From contig NZ_CALHVM010000049.1 in assembly GCF_938039205.1 (NCBI RefSeq), positions 1-64,000 on the forward strand: a stretch of 64,000 nucleotides of DNA, in the 5' to 3' direction. A model generated the notes under the pieces. The model was not told where the DNA came from. It worked only from the letters and a program-made list of their open reading frames with translations, and searched no databases. Of this stretch, positions 32,072 through 41,358 are shown one piece after another. The stretch is from an uncultured Campylobacter sp. GTDB taxonomy: Bacteria; Campylobacterota; Campylobacteria; Campylobacterales; Campylobacteraceae. The position numbers and the translations under genes were made by a program. Position 1 is the stretch's first letter. Every line of letters begins with the position of its first letter.

Positions 32072-33475
32072 TCAAGCCTTCCTTATATACTCGTTTGGAT
32101 CGTATTCTTTGCCTTCGTCGTGATCTTTTAGAAGTTTAACCACGATCGGGCTAAGCGCGATGATGGCAATCAGGTTTGGAAGCACCATGAGGCCGTTAAA
32201 CATATCGGCCAGCTCCCAGACGAAATTTATCTTTAGCAAGCTACCAGCGAACACAAATCCAACGACTAATATCTGTAAAATTCGCACGAATTTGGCTCCA
32301 AAAAGGTAACGCACGTTGATCTCGGCGAAGTAGTACCAGCCCAAAATCGTCGTAAAAGCAAAGAAAAACAAGCAAATCGCCACGAATCCGTAGCCGCCAG
32401 CGTGCCCCAAAACATGCGTCGAAAACGCCTCTTGCACGAGCGAGATGCCAGTTAGCACGGCTTTGCCGTTTTCAAAATGTATCACGTCGGCGCTAAGCAC
32501 GACAAAAACGGTGATATTTAGCACGATAAATGTATCAACAAACACACTCATGATGCCGAGCACCGCCTGATCGACCGGGTGTTTGACGTTAGCCGCAGCG
32601 TGCGCGTGAGGAGTCGAGCCCATACCTGCTTCATTTGAAAACAGTCCGCGCGCGATACCGTATCTCATCGCCGTAGCTATCGTGGCTCCAGTCGCACCGC
32701 CCCAAGCTGCGGACGGATTAAACGCGGCTTCAAATATAAGCGCTATGACGCCGGGAATTTTATCAAGATTAAAGCAAATGATCACAAGTCCGACCGCGAC
32801 GTAGAGGATGGCCATGATAGGTACAATCTTTTCGGCGACTCTGGCGATGGCTTTGACGCCGCCGATAAAGATCATAGCGCAAATCGCCGCCAAAAACAGT
32901 CCGCTCGCCCACTGCGGTATGCCAAATGCGCCCTTAAAGCCGTCCGATATCGAGTTGGCCTGCACCATATTTCCCATAAAGCCGAGCGCCAAAATGATAG
33001 CCAGCGCAAAAAACGCCGCCAAAACCTTGGCATAGCGGCTCTTTAGCCCGCGGCTGATATAAAACGCGGGTCCGCCGATCATGTGCCCGCTGTCGTCTTT
33101 GGCGCGGTAAATTTGAGCTAGGCAGATCTCTGCGAAATTCGTTGCCATGCCCAAAAACGCCGCGCACCACATCCAAAATATTGATCCCGGCCCGCCCATG
33201 ATGAGCGCGGTTGTGGCACCCACGAGGTTACCCGTGCCCACCTGCGCCGCGACGGCCGTGGCGACTGCCTGAAACGAACTCATGCCCGATTTTCCCGCCG
33301 CTTCGCCGTGCAATGAGAAGTTACCGAAAAGCCTATTAAGCCCCATTTTAAACTTAAAAATCTGTACGAAACGAAGCCTAATAGTAAAATAAAGCCCCGT
33401 ACCGCAAAGTAGCGCGATGAGGAAATACGGCCCCCAAAGGAATGAATTTATAGAGCTTACGAGGTCGGTGAGCAT
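32072..33475 (-). CDS. Alanine/sodium symporter, AGCS family
   Basis: This 467-residue inner-membrane protein has about ten membrane segments. The AGCS signatures are visible: QVGTGNLVGATTALIMGGPGSIFWMW near residues 95-120, and YGIARGLFSNEAGMGSTPHAHAAA in the middle. It imports alanine or glycine with Na+. The organism lives on amino acids and organic acids, so this fits nearby peptidase and hydrolase genes. The exact substrate is inferred from the family. Confidence 0.93.
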   Translation of the reverse strand: MLTDLVSSINSFLWGPYFLIALLCGTGLYFTIRLRFVQIFKFKMGLNRLFGNFSLHGEAAGKSGMSSFQAVATAVAAQVGTGNLVGATTALIMGGPGSIFWMWCAAFLGMATNFAEICLAQIYRAKDDSGHMIGGPAFYISRGLKSRYAKVLAAFFALAIILALGFMGNMVQANSISDGFKGAFGIPQWASGLFLAAICAMIFIGGVKAIARVAEKIVPIMAILYVAVGLVIICFNLDKIPGVIALIFEAAFNPSAAWGGATGATIATAMRYGIARGLFSNEAGMGSTPHAHAAANVKHPVDQAVLGIMSVFVDTFIVLNITVFVVLSADVIHFENGKAVLTGISLVQEAFSTHVLGHAGGYGFVAICLFFFAFTTILGWYYFAEINVRYLFGAKFVRILQILVVGFVFAGSLLKINFVWELADMFNGLMVLPNLIAIIALSPIVVKLLKDHDEGKEYDPNEYIRKA

Positions 33476-33825
33476 GGATTTGCCTTTATTTTTTAAAATT
33501 CTTCAAGTATATTTAAAAAAATATAAAACTAAAATAAATAATAAAAATTTTTTAGCCTATTTTAAAAATATACGTCAAATTTGGATCAAATTTCGCAAAA
33601 CACCGATTTTTGAAGCATTTTTAAATTTGATTTTGCCGTTACGTTTGGAGTTTGCGCAAATTTACCGAGGAATTTAACAAGCCTGGTAAAAACCAAAAGA
33701 TGAAATACGGCAAATTTGAGCGCAATGCTTTTTGTAAAATTTGGCGTGACACCATAGGTAAATTTGATCGGCATAAATTTAATGTAAGCCGCTCAAATTT
33801 ACCGCCCATCGCGGGCACTCCAAAT
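33476..33825. other. Intergenic region with repeated AAATTTG words
   Basis: No gene is supported; open frames here on both strands lack coding character. The symporter promoter lies near the left end on the minus strand. Confidence 0.45.
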
Positions 33826-35010
33826 TTAGCCCTTAGATTTTATTTTAGCCAGCCACTCGTCCAGCGTTTTTTCAAAGCCGATGCCCTTACTCTCGTAAAA
33901 TTTAAGCGGTTTTTCGAGATATTTTTGCTCTACCCAGCCGCCGAAACTATGCGGATACAGATAGTCCTTGGCCTCGGGCGCGGTGTTGATGAGATAGGGC
34001 GGGATGGCTAGCGGCGGCTCGGTTTTTACGTAGGCTAGTGCGGCGTTTATGGCCTTGTAGCTGGAGTTTGACTTTGGCGAGTGAGCCAGATATATCGCGC
34101 ATTGAGCCAGGATTATACGCGCTTCGGGGAAGCCGATCTTGCTAACGGCAGCTAGCGCGTTAGCGGCTAAATTTAGCGCGTTAGGGTTTGCGTTACCGAT
34201 GTCCTCGCTGGCAAATATCGCCATCCTGCGCGCGATAAAATCAGCACTCTCGCCCGCGTCTATAAGCCGTGCCAGATAGTACATGACGGCGTTTTCATCG
34301 CTTCCCCGCAGGCTTTTTATAAATGCGCTTGCTAGTCCATAATGCACATCGTCCTCGCTAACACCTTCGCTAACCGCGTTAGCTCGCAGCGTTTTTAAAT
34401 TTTCTAACGTTATTTCCTCGCTCAGACTCACGGCAAACTCGAGCAAATTTAAGAGTCCGCGTGCGTCTCCGCCGCTGCTTTTTACGAGATAGGCCTTAGC
34501 TTCGTCTGAGATATCAAATTTTACCTCGCCCCTCACGCGCTCAAGCAACTTTTCAAAATCCTCGCTCGCAAGCGGCTTAAACTCAAAGAGCATCGAGCGG
34601 CTGCGGATACCCGAGCTTAGCGTGAAATATGGATTTTCGGTGCTAGCTCCGATGATGGCGGCGCGGTAGTTTTCCATTGGTATCAGCAGAGCTTCTTGCT
34701 GCGTTTTGCTGAGGCGGTGGATCTCGTCGATGAAAAATAACGGCTTAAAAAGCGCATTTTCGTGGTTTTTTAGGATTTTGCGAAATTCCTCGATCTTTAG
34801 GTTTCCGCCGTCAAATTCGTAAAAATCATACTCCATCGACCGCGCGACGACGCGAGCAAAGCTAGTCTTGCCGCAGCCTGCCGGCCCATAAAATATGCTG
34901 TGCGGGATTTTTTTGTTTTCGATAAATTTTTTAAAAACGCCCACCAACTCGCGCTGTCCGCAGATCTCGTCTAAGCTGCGCGGGCGAAATTTCAAGGCGA
35001 AATTTTGCAA
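33826..35010 (-). CDS. rarA: Replication-associated recombination protein A (AAA+ ATPase)
   Basis: This 394-residue RarA/MgsA has Walker A GPAGCGKTSFARVVA, Walker B FFIDEIHRLSK and sensor I GASTENPYF. The C-terminal tetramerisation region (FPEARIILAQCAIYLAHSPKSNSSY and YLYPHSFGGWVEQKYLP-like YLEKPLKFYE) also fits. It acts at stalled replication forks. It stands alone on the minus strand and has an ATG start with AAAAGGAGCAAATTTG upstream. Confidence 0.95.
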   Translation of the reverse strand: MQNFALKFRPRSLDEICGQRELVGVFKKFIENKKIPHSIFYGPAGCGKTSFARVVARSMEYDFYEFDGGNLKIEEFRKILKNHENALFKPLFFIDEIHRLSKTQQEALLIPMENYRAAIIGASTENPYFTLSSGIRSRSMLFEFKPLASEDFEKLLERVRGEVKFDISDEAKAYLVKSSGGDARGLLNLLEFAVSLSEEITLENLKTLRANAVSEGVSEDDVHYGLASAFIKSLRGSDENAVMYYLARLIDAGESADFIARRMAIFASEDIGNANPNALNLAANALAAVSKIGFPEARIILAQCAIYLAHSPKSNSSYKAINAALAYVKTEPPLAIPPYLINTAPEAKDYLYPHSFGGWVEQKYLEKPLKFYESKGIGFEKTLDEWLAKIKSKG

Positions 35011-35055
35011 ATTTGCTCCTTTTAATTTTTAAGACATTATAATGGAAATTTGGCG

Positions 35056-35475
35056 TTATTCAGCAATTTGCTTTAAAATTAGGTTTAATTTCTCGACATT
35101 TTGTCTGTTTTGGCTAAGAGAGCCTTTGAGTATTTCAAGGCTTTTTGGCGATAAGTATTCTAGAAGTTCTATAATATCTCTATATTTATAGTTTAGTTCA
35201 TCATCCCCATATAACCGTTTTAGTATTTTGTCATTTTGCCTTTTATCGTCGCTAAAAAAATCTTGCTCAAAGACCCCAAGCGCATTGGCAATAAAAGGAA
35301 GCATATCGGCTTTTATTTCTATATTTCCGTTTAGATAGGCATAGATGCTCGATTCTGTAGGTATTTCGCCCGTTCTTGAGGCTTTCATATCGAGGTTCAT
35401 CAGACGTTTTGCGAGTTCTCTTTTACTGATATTTTTCTCTTGTAAAATTTCATTTATTCTTTGTACGACTTTCAT
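35056..35475 (-). CDS. XRE-family transcriptional regulator
   Basis: This 139-residue protein has an N-terminal helix-turn-helix (ISKRELAKRLMN through ESSIYAYLNGN) and a helical C-terminal half that may dimerise. It is divergent from a lipoprotein gene and a small zinc-ribbon-like gene, and the shared AT-rich 110-base gap probably contains its operator. The three genes are more AT-rich than their neighbours and may be a small acquired cassette. Confidence 0.8.
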   Translation of the reverse strand: MKVVQRINEILQEKNISKRELAKRLMNLDMKASRTGEIPTESSIYAYLNGNIEIKADMLPFIANALGVFEQDFFSDDKRQNDKILKRLYGDDELNYKYRDIIELLEYLSPKSLEILKGSLSQNRQNVEKLNLILKQIAE

Positions 35476-35584
35476 AAAATTCTCTATTTTCCAGATTTTT
35501 ATGATTATATGCAGATAAATTATCTATAAAGAATAATTTAAGTATTGATAAACTATAATTTTAATATTTTGAAAAGGAGAAAAA

Positions 35585-35938
35585 ATGAAAAAGATACTTT
35601 TGATATCTTGTTTGTTTCTGATTGGATGTAGCGGTAGTAGTGTAAAAGAAGCGCCTCTTAAGATGTCATATTCCACACAAGTTAACCGATTTTCAGGGGT
35701 GCGCTATTCTATAATTGAAATAACTTCGCTATCAAATGACTTGGTTATTAAAGACGTAAGACTCAATAAAGGCAACTGCGTTATTAGAAAGATGATGCTC
35801 GCCAATGGCAAAATAGAAGAGCTGTTTCCTATGAAATTAACATATGGCAATAGTATAAAACGCACCGCGACTTGCAAAAAAATACTGGAAGCTGAAGTTG
35901 TTACCAATGATGGCAGTTGGGCTTTTACTTGGAATTAA
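35585..35938 (+). CDS. Small lipoprotein
   Basis: This 117-residue protein has a lipoprotein signal with lipobox LIGC (Cys15). The rest is beta-rich with two further Cys (NKGNC and TATCKK) and ends in WAFTWN. AAAAGGAGAAAAA precedes the ATG. It is divergent from the XRE regulator and lies nine bases before a small Cys-rich gene. No family is recognised. Confidence 0.72.
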   Translation: MKKILLISCLFLIGCSGSSVKEAPLKMSYSTQVNRFSGVRYSIIEITSLSNDLVIKDVRLNKGNCVIRKMMLANGKIEELFPMKLTYGNSIKRTATCKKILEAEVVTNDGSWAFTWN

Positions 35939-35947
35939 GGATATATT

Positions 35948-36115
35948 ATGCTAAATACAAAAAACGTAAATATAGTTTGTCTATGCGGCAAACTACTTGA
36001 AAACAGAAATATATCAAAAAATACATCCGCTTCTTTTACCAAAAAATGTGACTGCTGCAAGAAAAATATTTTTATACAAATAAAAAATAGTGAAGTCTTT
36101 GTAAGTTATAAATAA
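35948..36115 (+). CDS. Small zinc-ribbon-like protein (Com-like)
   Basis: This 55-residue protein has four zinc-ligand candidates in two knuckles (VCLCGKLL and KCDCCKKNIFIQIKN). The layout, with GKLL after the first pair and a basic/hydrophobic strand after the second, resembles phage Com proteins, which control translation of the Mom DNA-modification gene. No mom-like gene is nearby, so the likeness is only structural. AAGGATATATT precedes the ATG, and coupling with the lipoprotein gene is likely. Confidence 0.6.
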   Translation: MLNTKNVNIVCLCGKLLENRNISKNTSASFTKKCDCCKKNIFIQIKNSEVFVSYK

Positions 36116-36152
36116 TAAAACTTAGAGGCGATTTATCGCCTCTAACATAAAC

Positions 36153-38306
36153 TTAAAACGTCTTTTCAAAATCTACGTAGAAGTTCCTGCCTTTGCCCAC
36201 TCTGGTCGTATTTTTAAATCCGTTTGCGAAAATGTACTCTTTGTTAAAGATATTGTTTACGCCAAAGCTGATTTTTAGCCCTTTGTTTAGCAGATAGCTG
36301 TCGAAATTTTTCGGCTCCCATCGGCCTTTAAAATTTACGATAGTAAAGGTTTCGTCTACGTATTCGTATTTTTGGCCGCGCATGACGTAGTATTTCTCGT
36401 CGTTGTTAGGCCTAAACCAATGCGTCATGTCGCCGCCCAGACTAAGCCCCCACGGCTCGTATCTATACATCGCGCCCAAAGTTAGCTTATCAGCATAGAC
36501 GGTGAGTATCTTTTTGGTCGCTTTGTCGTAAATTTTCGTATGGTCGTATCCGAGCGAGAATGTAAGGTTGTTTATCGCGTATTTGGACTCGATCTCGACG
36601 CCTCGGCGCTTTGCATTATCGACGTTTTCGTACATACCGTAGCGTCTGCCCGGCGCTTCGGCGTCAAATGGCGGATTGCCTTTATCCGGTCTCGCTTTTA
36701 AATTTATCATATCTTTGATGTTGCCGTCGTAGTAGGTAGCCTTAAAATACAGCTCGTCATCGCCCAAAAGCCCCTGCTTGTCGATAGAAAAGCCCACTTC
36801 GTACTCTTTTGCGATTTCAGGTTTTAGGTCTGGGTTTGGTATGTACCAGTAGTGCGGATTTAACGGGCCGGCCGATGACGTTTCGTTTGGAGTAGGTCCT
36901 CTAAAGGTCTCCGCATAACCCGCGAGTAAATTTACGCCGTCAAAGACCTCGTATGCAAGGCCGAGTTTTGGGGAAAATCTAGACTCGGAGTATGAGTTGC
37001 GATCGCCGCTTTTGACTCCGCGTTTAAATTTATCAAACCTGCCGCCCAGAGTAAACTCAAATCTACCTACGCTAAATACATCTTGCGCGTAGATACCGAG
37101 GTCTTTGTAAAAATTCGGAAACGAACCGAAGTCGCTAAGCGCGCCGTTGTACCAAAATATCGCGTCCTCTTTTCTGTGTTCGTAGTCGATGCCGGTAACC
37201 AGCCTGTGCTCTAGCATGCCGGTGTCAAAGAGGCTTTCGTTTTTGAGCCTGACGCCCCATCTGTCGTCTTTGTTTTTGTAGTCGATGTAGACGGGATTGC
37301 CTCTACTAAAGCCTGTTCTGATCCTGTGATTTAGGGCTTTTGCGTTGTAGTACTGAGCGGAGAAATTTATCCACCTGTTATTTAGCGGAGTGTATTTGTA
37401 TATCACGCTATAGTCTCGCTGTTTTAGACGTCCCGAGGTAGGTAGCTCCGCGTCCTCGCTCCAGAAAAGCGACTGCCAAGGCGAGGAGGAGAATTTTTCG
37501 TGATAGTTAAATACGCTAGCCTCCAAAGCATGCTCGTCGGTTATCGCCCACTCGGCTTTGGCAAAGACGGTGTTTACCTGCTCGTCGTTTTCCGCGTATT
37601 TCACGCCCGAGCGTTTGCCGTCTCTAGCCATCTTTATCTTGCCGAAATCCGCGTGCTTGCCATAGAGTAAAATGCCGAAATTTTCCGTAGGTTTAGCTGC
37701 GATGGCGGCTCGATTTGAGTTCATGTGGTTGCTCTCTTGGCGGTGGCCGATCGTGACGCCGTAGTCGCTGCCCGGGTTTATAAAGTCGCTCACGTCCTTG
37801 GTTCTCATACTAACGATACCGCCGATCGCGCCGCTGCCGTGCAGCACGGAGCTAGCGCCCTTTACGACCTCGACGCGTTTTAGCAAGTCATTATCCACGC
37901 GAAAGGTTGAAATTTGATTAGAAAAAAGCGAAGGCGAGCGCTTGATACCGTCTTGTTCGATGATGACGCGCGCTTCACTTTGATAACCAAAGCCGCGGAT
38001 GTTGTAGTACTGGCCGACTTGTCTACCGTGGTCGTTTCCGAGCATTACGCCGGGCACCGAGCCAAGGGCGTCGATGACGGACGGCGATTTTACCAGGTCG
38101 TTTTGATTTAGGACGCTGACCTGGCCGGCGTATTTAGCGACGTCTGTTTCACTCCTATTTGCCGTGACGGAAACCATATCTAGCTTTACAGATCCGGTTG
38201 CATTGCTGTCGGCTCGCTTAAATTTGCCATCCACTCCTCCCGTCTGTGCGAGAGCCGAGGCTGCACTCAGTAAAACTACAGCCGCAATAATGCTAAATTT
38301 ACCCAT
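36153..38306 (-). CDS. TonB-dependent outer-membrane receptor
   Basis: This 717-residue receptor has a signal peptide (ending ASALAQ) and a plug domain (VSVLNQNDLVKSPSVIDALGSVPGVML, NIRGFGYQSEARVIIEQDGIK). A 22-strand barrel follows, with YAETFRGPTPNE in the haem/haemoglobin-receptor style, ending in Phe (YVDFEKTF) as outer-membrane barrels do. It probably imports haem or a siderophore. A weak Fur-like palindrome lies upstream. No TonB/ABC partners are adjacent. Confidence 0.9.
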   Translation of the reverse strand: MGKFSIIAAVVLLSAASALAQTGGVDGKFKRADSNATGSVKLDMVSVTANRSETDVAKYAGQVSVLNQNDLVKSPSVIDALGSVPGVMLGNDHGRQVGQYYNIRGFGYQSEARVIIEQDGIKRSPSLFSNQISTFRVDNDLLKRVEVVKGASSVLHGSGAIGGIVSMRTKDVSDFINPGSDYGVTIGHRQESNHMNSNRAAIAAKPTENFGILLYGKHADFGKIKMARDGKRSGVKYAENDEQVNTVFAKAEWAITDEHALEASVFNYHEKFSSSPWQSLFWSEDAELPTSGRLKQRDYSVIYKYTPLNNRWINFSAQYYNAKALNHRIRTGFSRGNPVYIDYKNKDDRWGVRLKNESLFDTGMLEHRLVTGIDYEHRKEDAIFWYNGALSDFGSFPNFYKDLGIYAQDVFSVGRFEFTLGGRFDKFKRGVKSGDRNSYSESRFSPKLGLAYEVFDGVNLLAGYAETFRGPTPNETSSAGPLNPHYWYIPNPDLKPEIAKEYEVGFSIDKQGLLGDDELYFKATYYDGNIKDMINLKARPDKGNPPFDAEAPGRRYGMYENVDNAKRRGVEIESKYAINNLTFSLGYDHTKIYDKATKKILTVYADKLTLGAMYRYEPWGLSLGGDMTHWFRPNNDEKYYVMRGQKYEYVDETFTIVNFKGRWEPKNFDSYLLNKGLKISFGVNNIFNKEYIFANGFKNTTRVGKGRNFYVDFEKTF

Positions 38307-38328
38307 AACATCCCCTTTATATTAAGAA

Positions 38329-38352
38329 ATTGATAATAGGTATAATTTTATC
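38329..38352 (-). promoter_or_regulatory. Possible Fur box upstream of the receptor
   Basis: ATTGATAATAGG followed by TATAATTTTATC shows a loose GATAAT/ATTATC-type dyad about 25-45 bases before the receptor start. The match is weak in this AT-rich region. Confidence 0.25.
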
Positions 38353-38462
38353 TATTTTTTATTTAAATTAACTTTTATTTTTAACGAGATTTTTAAATTT
38401 GATTTACGAAAAAAGGAAAGAAAAAGGATATAATGCCCGCCTATTTCATCTAAGGAGAATAT

Positions 38463-38735
38463 ATGAAAAAGTCATTGTTAGTAATCGCCGCCCTTGGCGT
38501 AATGGGCGCAAATGCCGCTGCCACGGTTGAGCTTTCGCCTTCTTGCGAAGAGTACTTTAAGCTAGTCAACGAGTTCGTCGAAAAAACTAAAGACAACCCG
38601 CAAATGGCGGCTATGAAATCTACTTACGAAGATCAAAAAGCCCAGTTCGCTCAGCTTCCGCAAGACTCACAAGAGGCCGCTTGCAAACCTGCCCTTGAAC
38701 AAATGAAGCAAGTTATAGCTACGCTACCTAAATAA
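38463..38735 (+). CDS. Small periplasmic protein (DUF5339-like)
   Basis: This 90-residue protein has a signal peptide (KKSLLVIAALGVMGANA) and a short helical domain with two Cys (SPSCEEYF, EAACKPALEQMK) spaced as if disulfide-linked. It resembles the DUF5339 group. A second protein of the same design lies about 700 bases away (39434-39739). Strong ribosome-binding site and terminator suggest an abundant single-gene transcript. The function is unknown. Confidence 0.78.
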   Translation: MKKSLLVIAALGVMGANAAATVELSPSCEEYFKLVNEFVEKTKDNPQMAAMKSTYEDQKAQFAQLPQDSQEAACKPALEQMKQVIATLPK

Positions 38736-38740
38736 TTTTT

Positions 38741-38766
38741 ATCCCTCCGCTTGGAGGGATTTTTTG
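38741..38766 (+). terminator. Rho-independent terminator
   Basis: ATCCCTCC and GGAGGGAT form a perfect 8-bp stem with a 4-base loop, followed by TTTTT. Confidence 0.92.
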
Positions 38767-38835
38767 TTTTTTCAAATTCTTAGTTACTATCCAAATTTTA
38801 TATATTTATCAAATTTGCCGCCCCAAAGCGCAAAT

Positions 38836-39354
38836 TTAATCCCGAATAATCTTCGCCTTTGCCGTTATGCTCGCGATCTTTAGCTCGTAGATATTCATCG
38901 CTTTTAGCCCGTGAGCTGCCGCGACGTCGAAGGTACGCATGTAGTTTGGCGTGTATTTTTTGCTAAGTAGCCGCAGCGCGTGCAGCCTCGCCGCCTCGTC
39001 CGTCACGGCGTAAGCCTTGGTCATGGCGACGGCGGATTTGTATTCGGTCGTAAAGACTTTCGCGCCAAGCGCCTTACCGTCGTCCTTGATCGCATCTAGC
39101 TGCTCGTCTGTTAGAACCGGTACCCGCGCGTAGCTCACGCAAACTAGCGTCACGCTCTTGCCATCTTTTAGTAGCTTTGCCTTAGAGCCTGCAGGCGCGC
39201 CGTGCAAAAACACGCTCTCGCCCTCGCGCACGACCGAGATTGGCACGCTAAAGATCTCGCCCGCCTCACCAATGCAAGAGATCGTGCCGTATTCGCACGC
39301 ATCGATGATCGCAAGCCCTTCTTGCGCGGTTAGTTCTCTATCTTTTCGTCTCAT
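38836..39354 (-). CDS. Pyridoxamine 5'-phosphate oxidase-family flavin protein
   Basis: This 172-residue protein has the split-barrel flavin-binding pattern of the NimA-like group: RRKDRELTAQEGLAIIDACEYGTISCIG at the N-terminus, then VFLHGAPAGSKAKLLKDGKSVTLVCVS. Family members bind FMN or haem and reduce varied substrates; the exact one cannot be told. It stands between the two DUF5339-like genes, on the opposite strand. Confidence 0.82.
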   Translation of the reverse strand: MRRKDRELTAQEGLAIIDACEYGTISCIGEAGEIFSVPISVVREGESVFLHGAPAGSKAKLLKDGKSVTLVCVSYARVPVLTDEQLDAIKDDGKALGAKVFTTEYKSAVAMTKAYAVTDEAARLHALRLLSKKYTPNYMRTFDVAAAHGLKAMNIYELKIASITAKAKIIRD

Positions 39355-39433
39355 TTTCCACCTTTAAATTTTTGAAAATTATAAAATTTAAAACCTAAAA
39401 AAGTGTATAATTTCGCAAATTTAAAGGACGGCG

Positions 39434-39739
39434 ATGAGAAAAATATTGATATTTTACGCTCTGGGTACACTGGCTTTAGGCGCTCAAAACGCATGCGAGG
39501 AGTACGTGAATCAAAGCAAAATTTACCTAAACGAGCTTTATGAAATAAAATCTAAGCAGCTAAAAGACGATCCGCAGGCCTTTAGGCTCTTTGAGCTCAA
39601 ATTTAGCGAGCTGCAAAAAGCTCAGGAGGGCCAAGCAGCGCTAATCATACAAAGCGGCGACGAGAAATTTTGTGAGCGCGAATCGGCCAAGATAAAATCC
39701 ATGTTAGATGAGATGAGAGCGGAAAAGGCGCAAAAGTAG
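39434..39739 (+). CDS. Small periplasmic protein (DUF5339-like)
   Basis: This 101-residue protein has a signal peptide (ending GALGAQNA) and a helical domain with two Cys (NACEEYVNQ and EKFCERESAK). The CEEY after the signal and the overall spacing match the protein at 38463-38735, so the two are probably paralogues flanking the flavin protein. The function is unknown. Confidence 0.7.
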   Translation: MRKILIFYALGTLALGAQNACEEYVNQSKIYLNELYEIKSKQLKDDPQAFRLFELKFSELQKAQEGQAALIIQSGDEKFCERESAKIKSMLDEMRAEKAQK

Positions 39740-39950
39740 GCGTTTGTATAGACAAATTTGAGTCGCTTTTGCCTAGCAAAGCCAAAAGCTCTACAATCAA
39801 ATTTGAAACCCGCCAAACCTAGTCTGGCAAGCTTTTGAATGCAAATTTGACGTAGCCTGGCGCAATTAAAACCGCATGCTTACCAAATTTTGCAAACTAG
39901 TTTTAGCCAAATCATAAAAGCTCGTTTTGTCGCAGCCGCATAAAAGCACC

Positions 39951-40637
39951 CTAACTAGCGTTATTTAAATCCCAATCTATCGGCGCTTTGCCGTGCTCGG
40001 CGAGATACAAATTCGCCTTTGAAAAGTGCCTGCAGCCAAAAAACGCGCCGCGTGCTAACGGGCTTGGATGAGCCGCCGTTAGTACAAGGTGTTTGTTAGC
40101 GTCGATGAGAGGGATTTTGGCCTTAGCCGGGTTACCCCAGAGCATGAAAACGACGTTCTGGGCGCGTTCGCTAAGCTTCCTGATCGCAGCGTCCGTAAAC
40201 TCCTGCCAGCCGAAATTCGAGTGCGAGTTAGCCTGTCCTGCACTAACGCTTAGCGTCGCATTTAGCAGTAGCACGCCCTGCTTCGCCCAGTAACTCAGAT
40301 CGCCAGAGTTTGGCTCCGTTACGCCCAAATCGTCGCGGATTTCTTTGTAGATGTTGGCGAGGCTCGGCGGAATTTTAACGCCGTGCGGCACGGAGAAGCT
40401 TAGCCCCATCGCCTGACCCGCGCCGTGGTACGGGTCTTGGCCCAGGATCACGACTTTGACGGTATTGAACGGCGTGAGATTAAAGGCGTTAAATATCAGC
40501 GCGTTTGGCGGATAGACCTCGCCGGTAGCCTTTGCGCGCAAGAAATTTTCCTTTATGCGGGCGAAATTTTCGCTCAAAAATTCATCTTTTAGCGCTTCTT
40601 TCCAACCCGCTTCGATTTGGATTTTGTCGATCTGCAT
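39951..40637 (-). CDS. ung: Uracil-DNA glycosylase
   Basis: Removes uracil from DNA to start base excision repair. The family-1 motifs are present: water-activating GQDPYHGAGQAMGLSFSV, VLLLNATLSV, and HPSPLARGAFFGCRHFSKAN with the catalytic His. Length (228 residues) is normal. It has its own promoter on the minus strand. Confidence 0.97.
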   Translation of the reverse strand: MQIDKIQIEAGWKEALKDEFLSENFARIKENFLRAKATGEVYPPNALIFNAFNLTPFNTVKVVILGQDPYHGAGQAMGLSFSVPHGVKIPPSLANIYKEIRDDLGVTEPNSGDLSYWAKQGVLLLNATLSVSAGQANSHSNFGWQEFTDAAIRKLSERAQNVVFMLWGNPAKAKIPLIDANKHLVLTAAHPSPLARGAFFGCRHFSKANLYLAEHGKAPIDWDLNNAS

Positions 40638-40843
40638 GATTTTTCCTTTGTAAATTTGCTCTTTTTCTTTACGTTTATTTTAAGGCAAATTTACGAAATG
40701 ATAGCCAAAAATATTTAAATTTAAGCGGCTCAAGATGTGGTCAAATTTAGATGCATTTAGCTTGTTAAATTTCCAAAAAAGAGCAGGGCAGTTTTAAAAA
40801 TTTGCTGTATAATTTAAACTAAATTTTAAATAAAGGAATAACG

Positions 40844-41332
40844 ATGTCCGAGCAAATTTTTGAGAAGCTAAAAGAGCTGCTAAGCGCGCAAAATGCAGAC
40901 TTTCGCACCGTATCTCATGCGAGCGCCAAAACGTCGGCCGAGGTCGCCGTAGCGCGCGGAACGCAGCTAGGACAGGGCGCAAAGGCGCTCGTTTGCGCCA
41001 TAAAAGGTGGCGGCGCCAAACGATATGTTTTGGCGGTACTGCCGGCGGATTATAAGGCTGATTTACAGCTCATCGCGCGCGCACTTGGCGGATCAAGAGC
41101 TAGCCTAGCAAGCCCCGACGAGGTCGCGAGGCTAACGGACTGCGTACCCGGCAGCGTTCCGCCCTTTAGCTTTTGCGAGGAGTTAGAGCTAATCGCCGAT
41201 CCTAACTTATTTACGCGCTACGCCGAGCTTGCTTTTAACGCAGGCTTGCTAGATCATTCTATCATTTTAAATACGAAAGACTACGAACGTATCGCGCGGC
41301 CGAGATTGGTCAAATTTGCGATGACGGAGTAA
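40844..41332 (+). CDS. YbaK/EbsC-type aminoacyl-tRNA deacylase domain protein
   Basis: This 162-residue stand-alone editing domain contains the YbaK fold segments HASAKTSAEVAVARGTQLGQGAKALVC, KADLQLIARALGGSRASLASPDEVARLTDCVPGSVPPF and the closing DHSIILNTKDYERIA. Such proteins hydrolyse mischarged tRNA. The amino acid specificity (Cys-tRNA-Pro, Ala-tRNA-Pro or another) is not determinable here. Confidence 0.87.
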   Translation: MSEQIFEKLKELLSAQNADFRTVSHASAKTSAEVAVARGTQLGQGAKALVCAIKGGGAKRYVLAVLPADYKADLQLIARALGGSRASLASPDEVARLTDCVPGSVPPFSFCEELELIADPNLFTRYAELAFNAGLLDHSIILNTKDYERIARPRLVKFAMTE

Positions 41333-41358
41333 GAAATTTAGTCTAAAAAGGATAAAAT

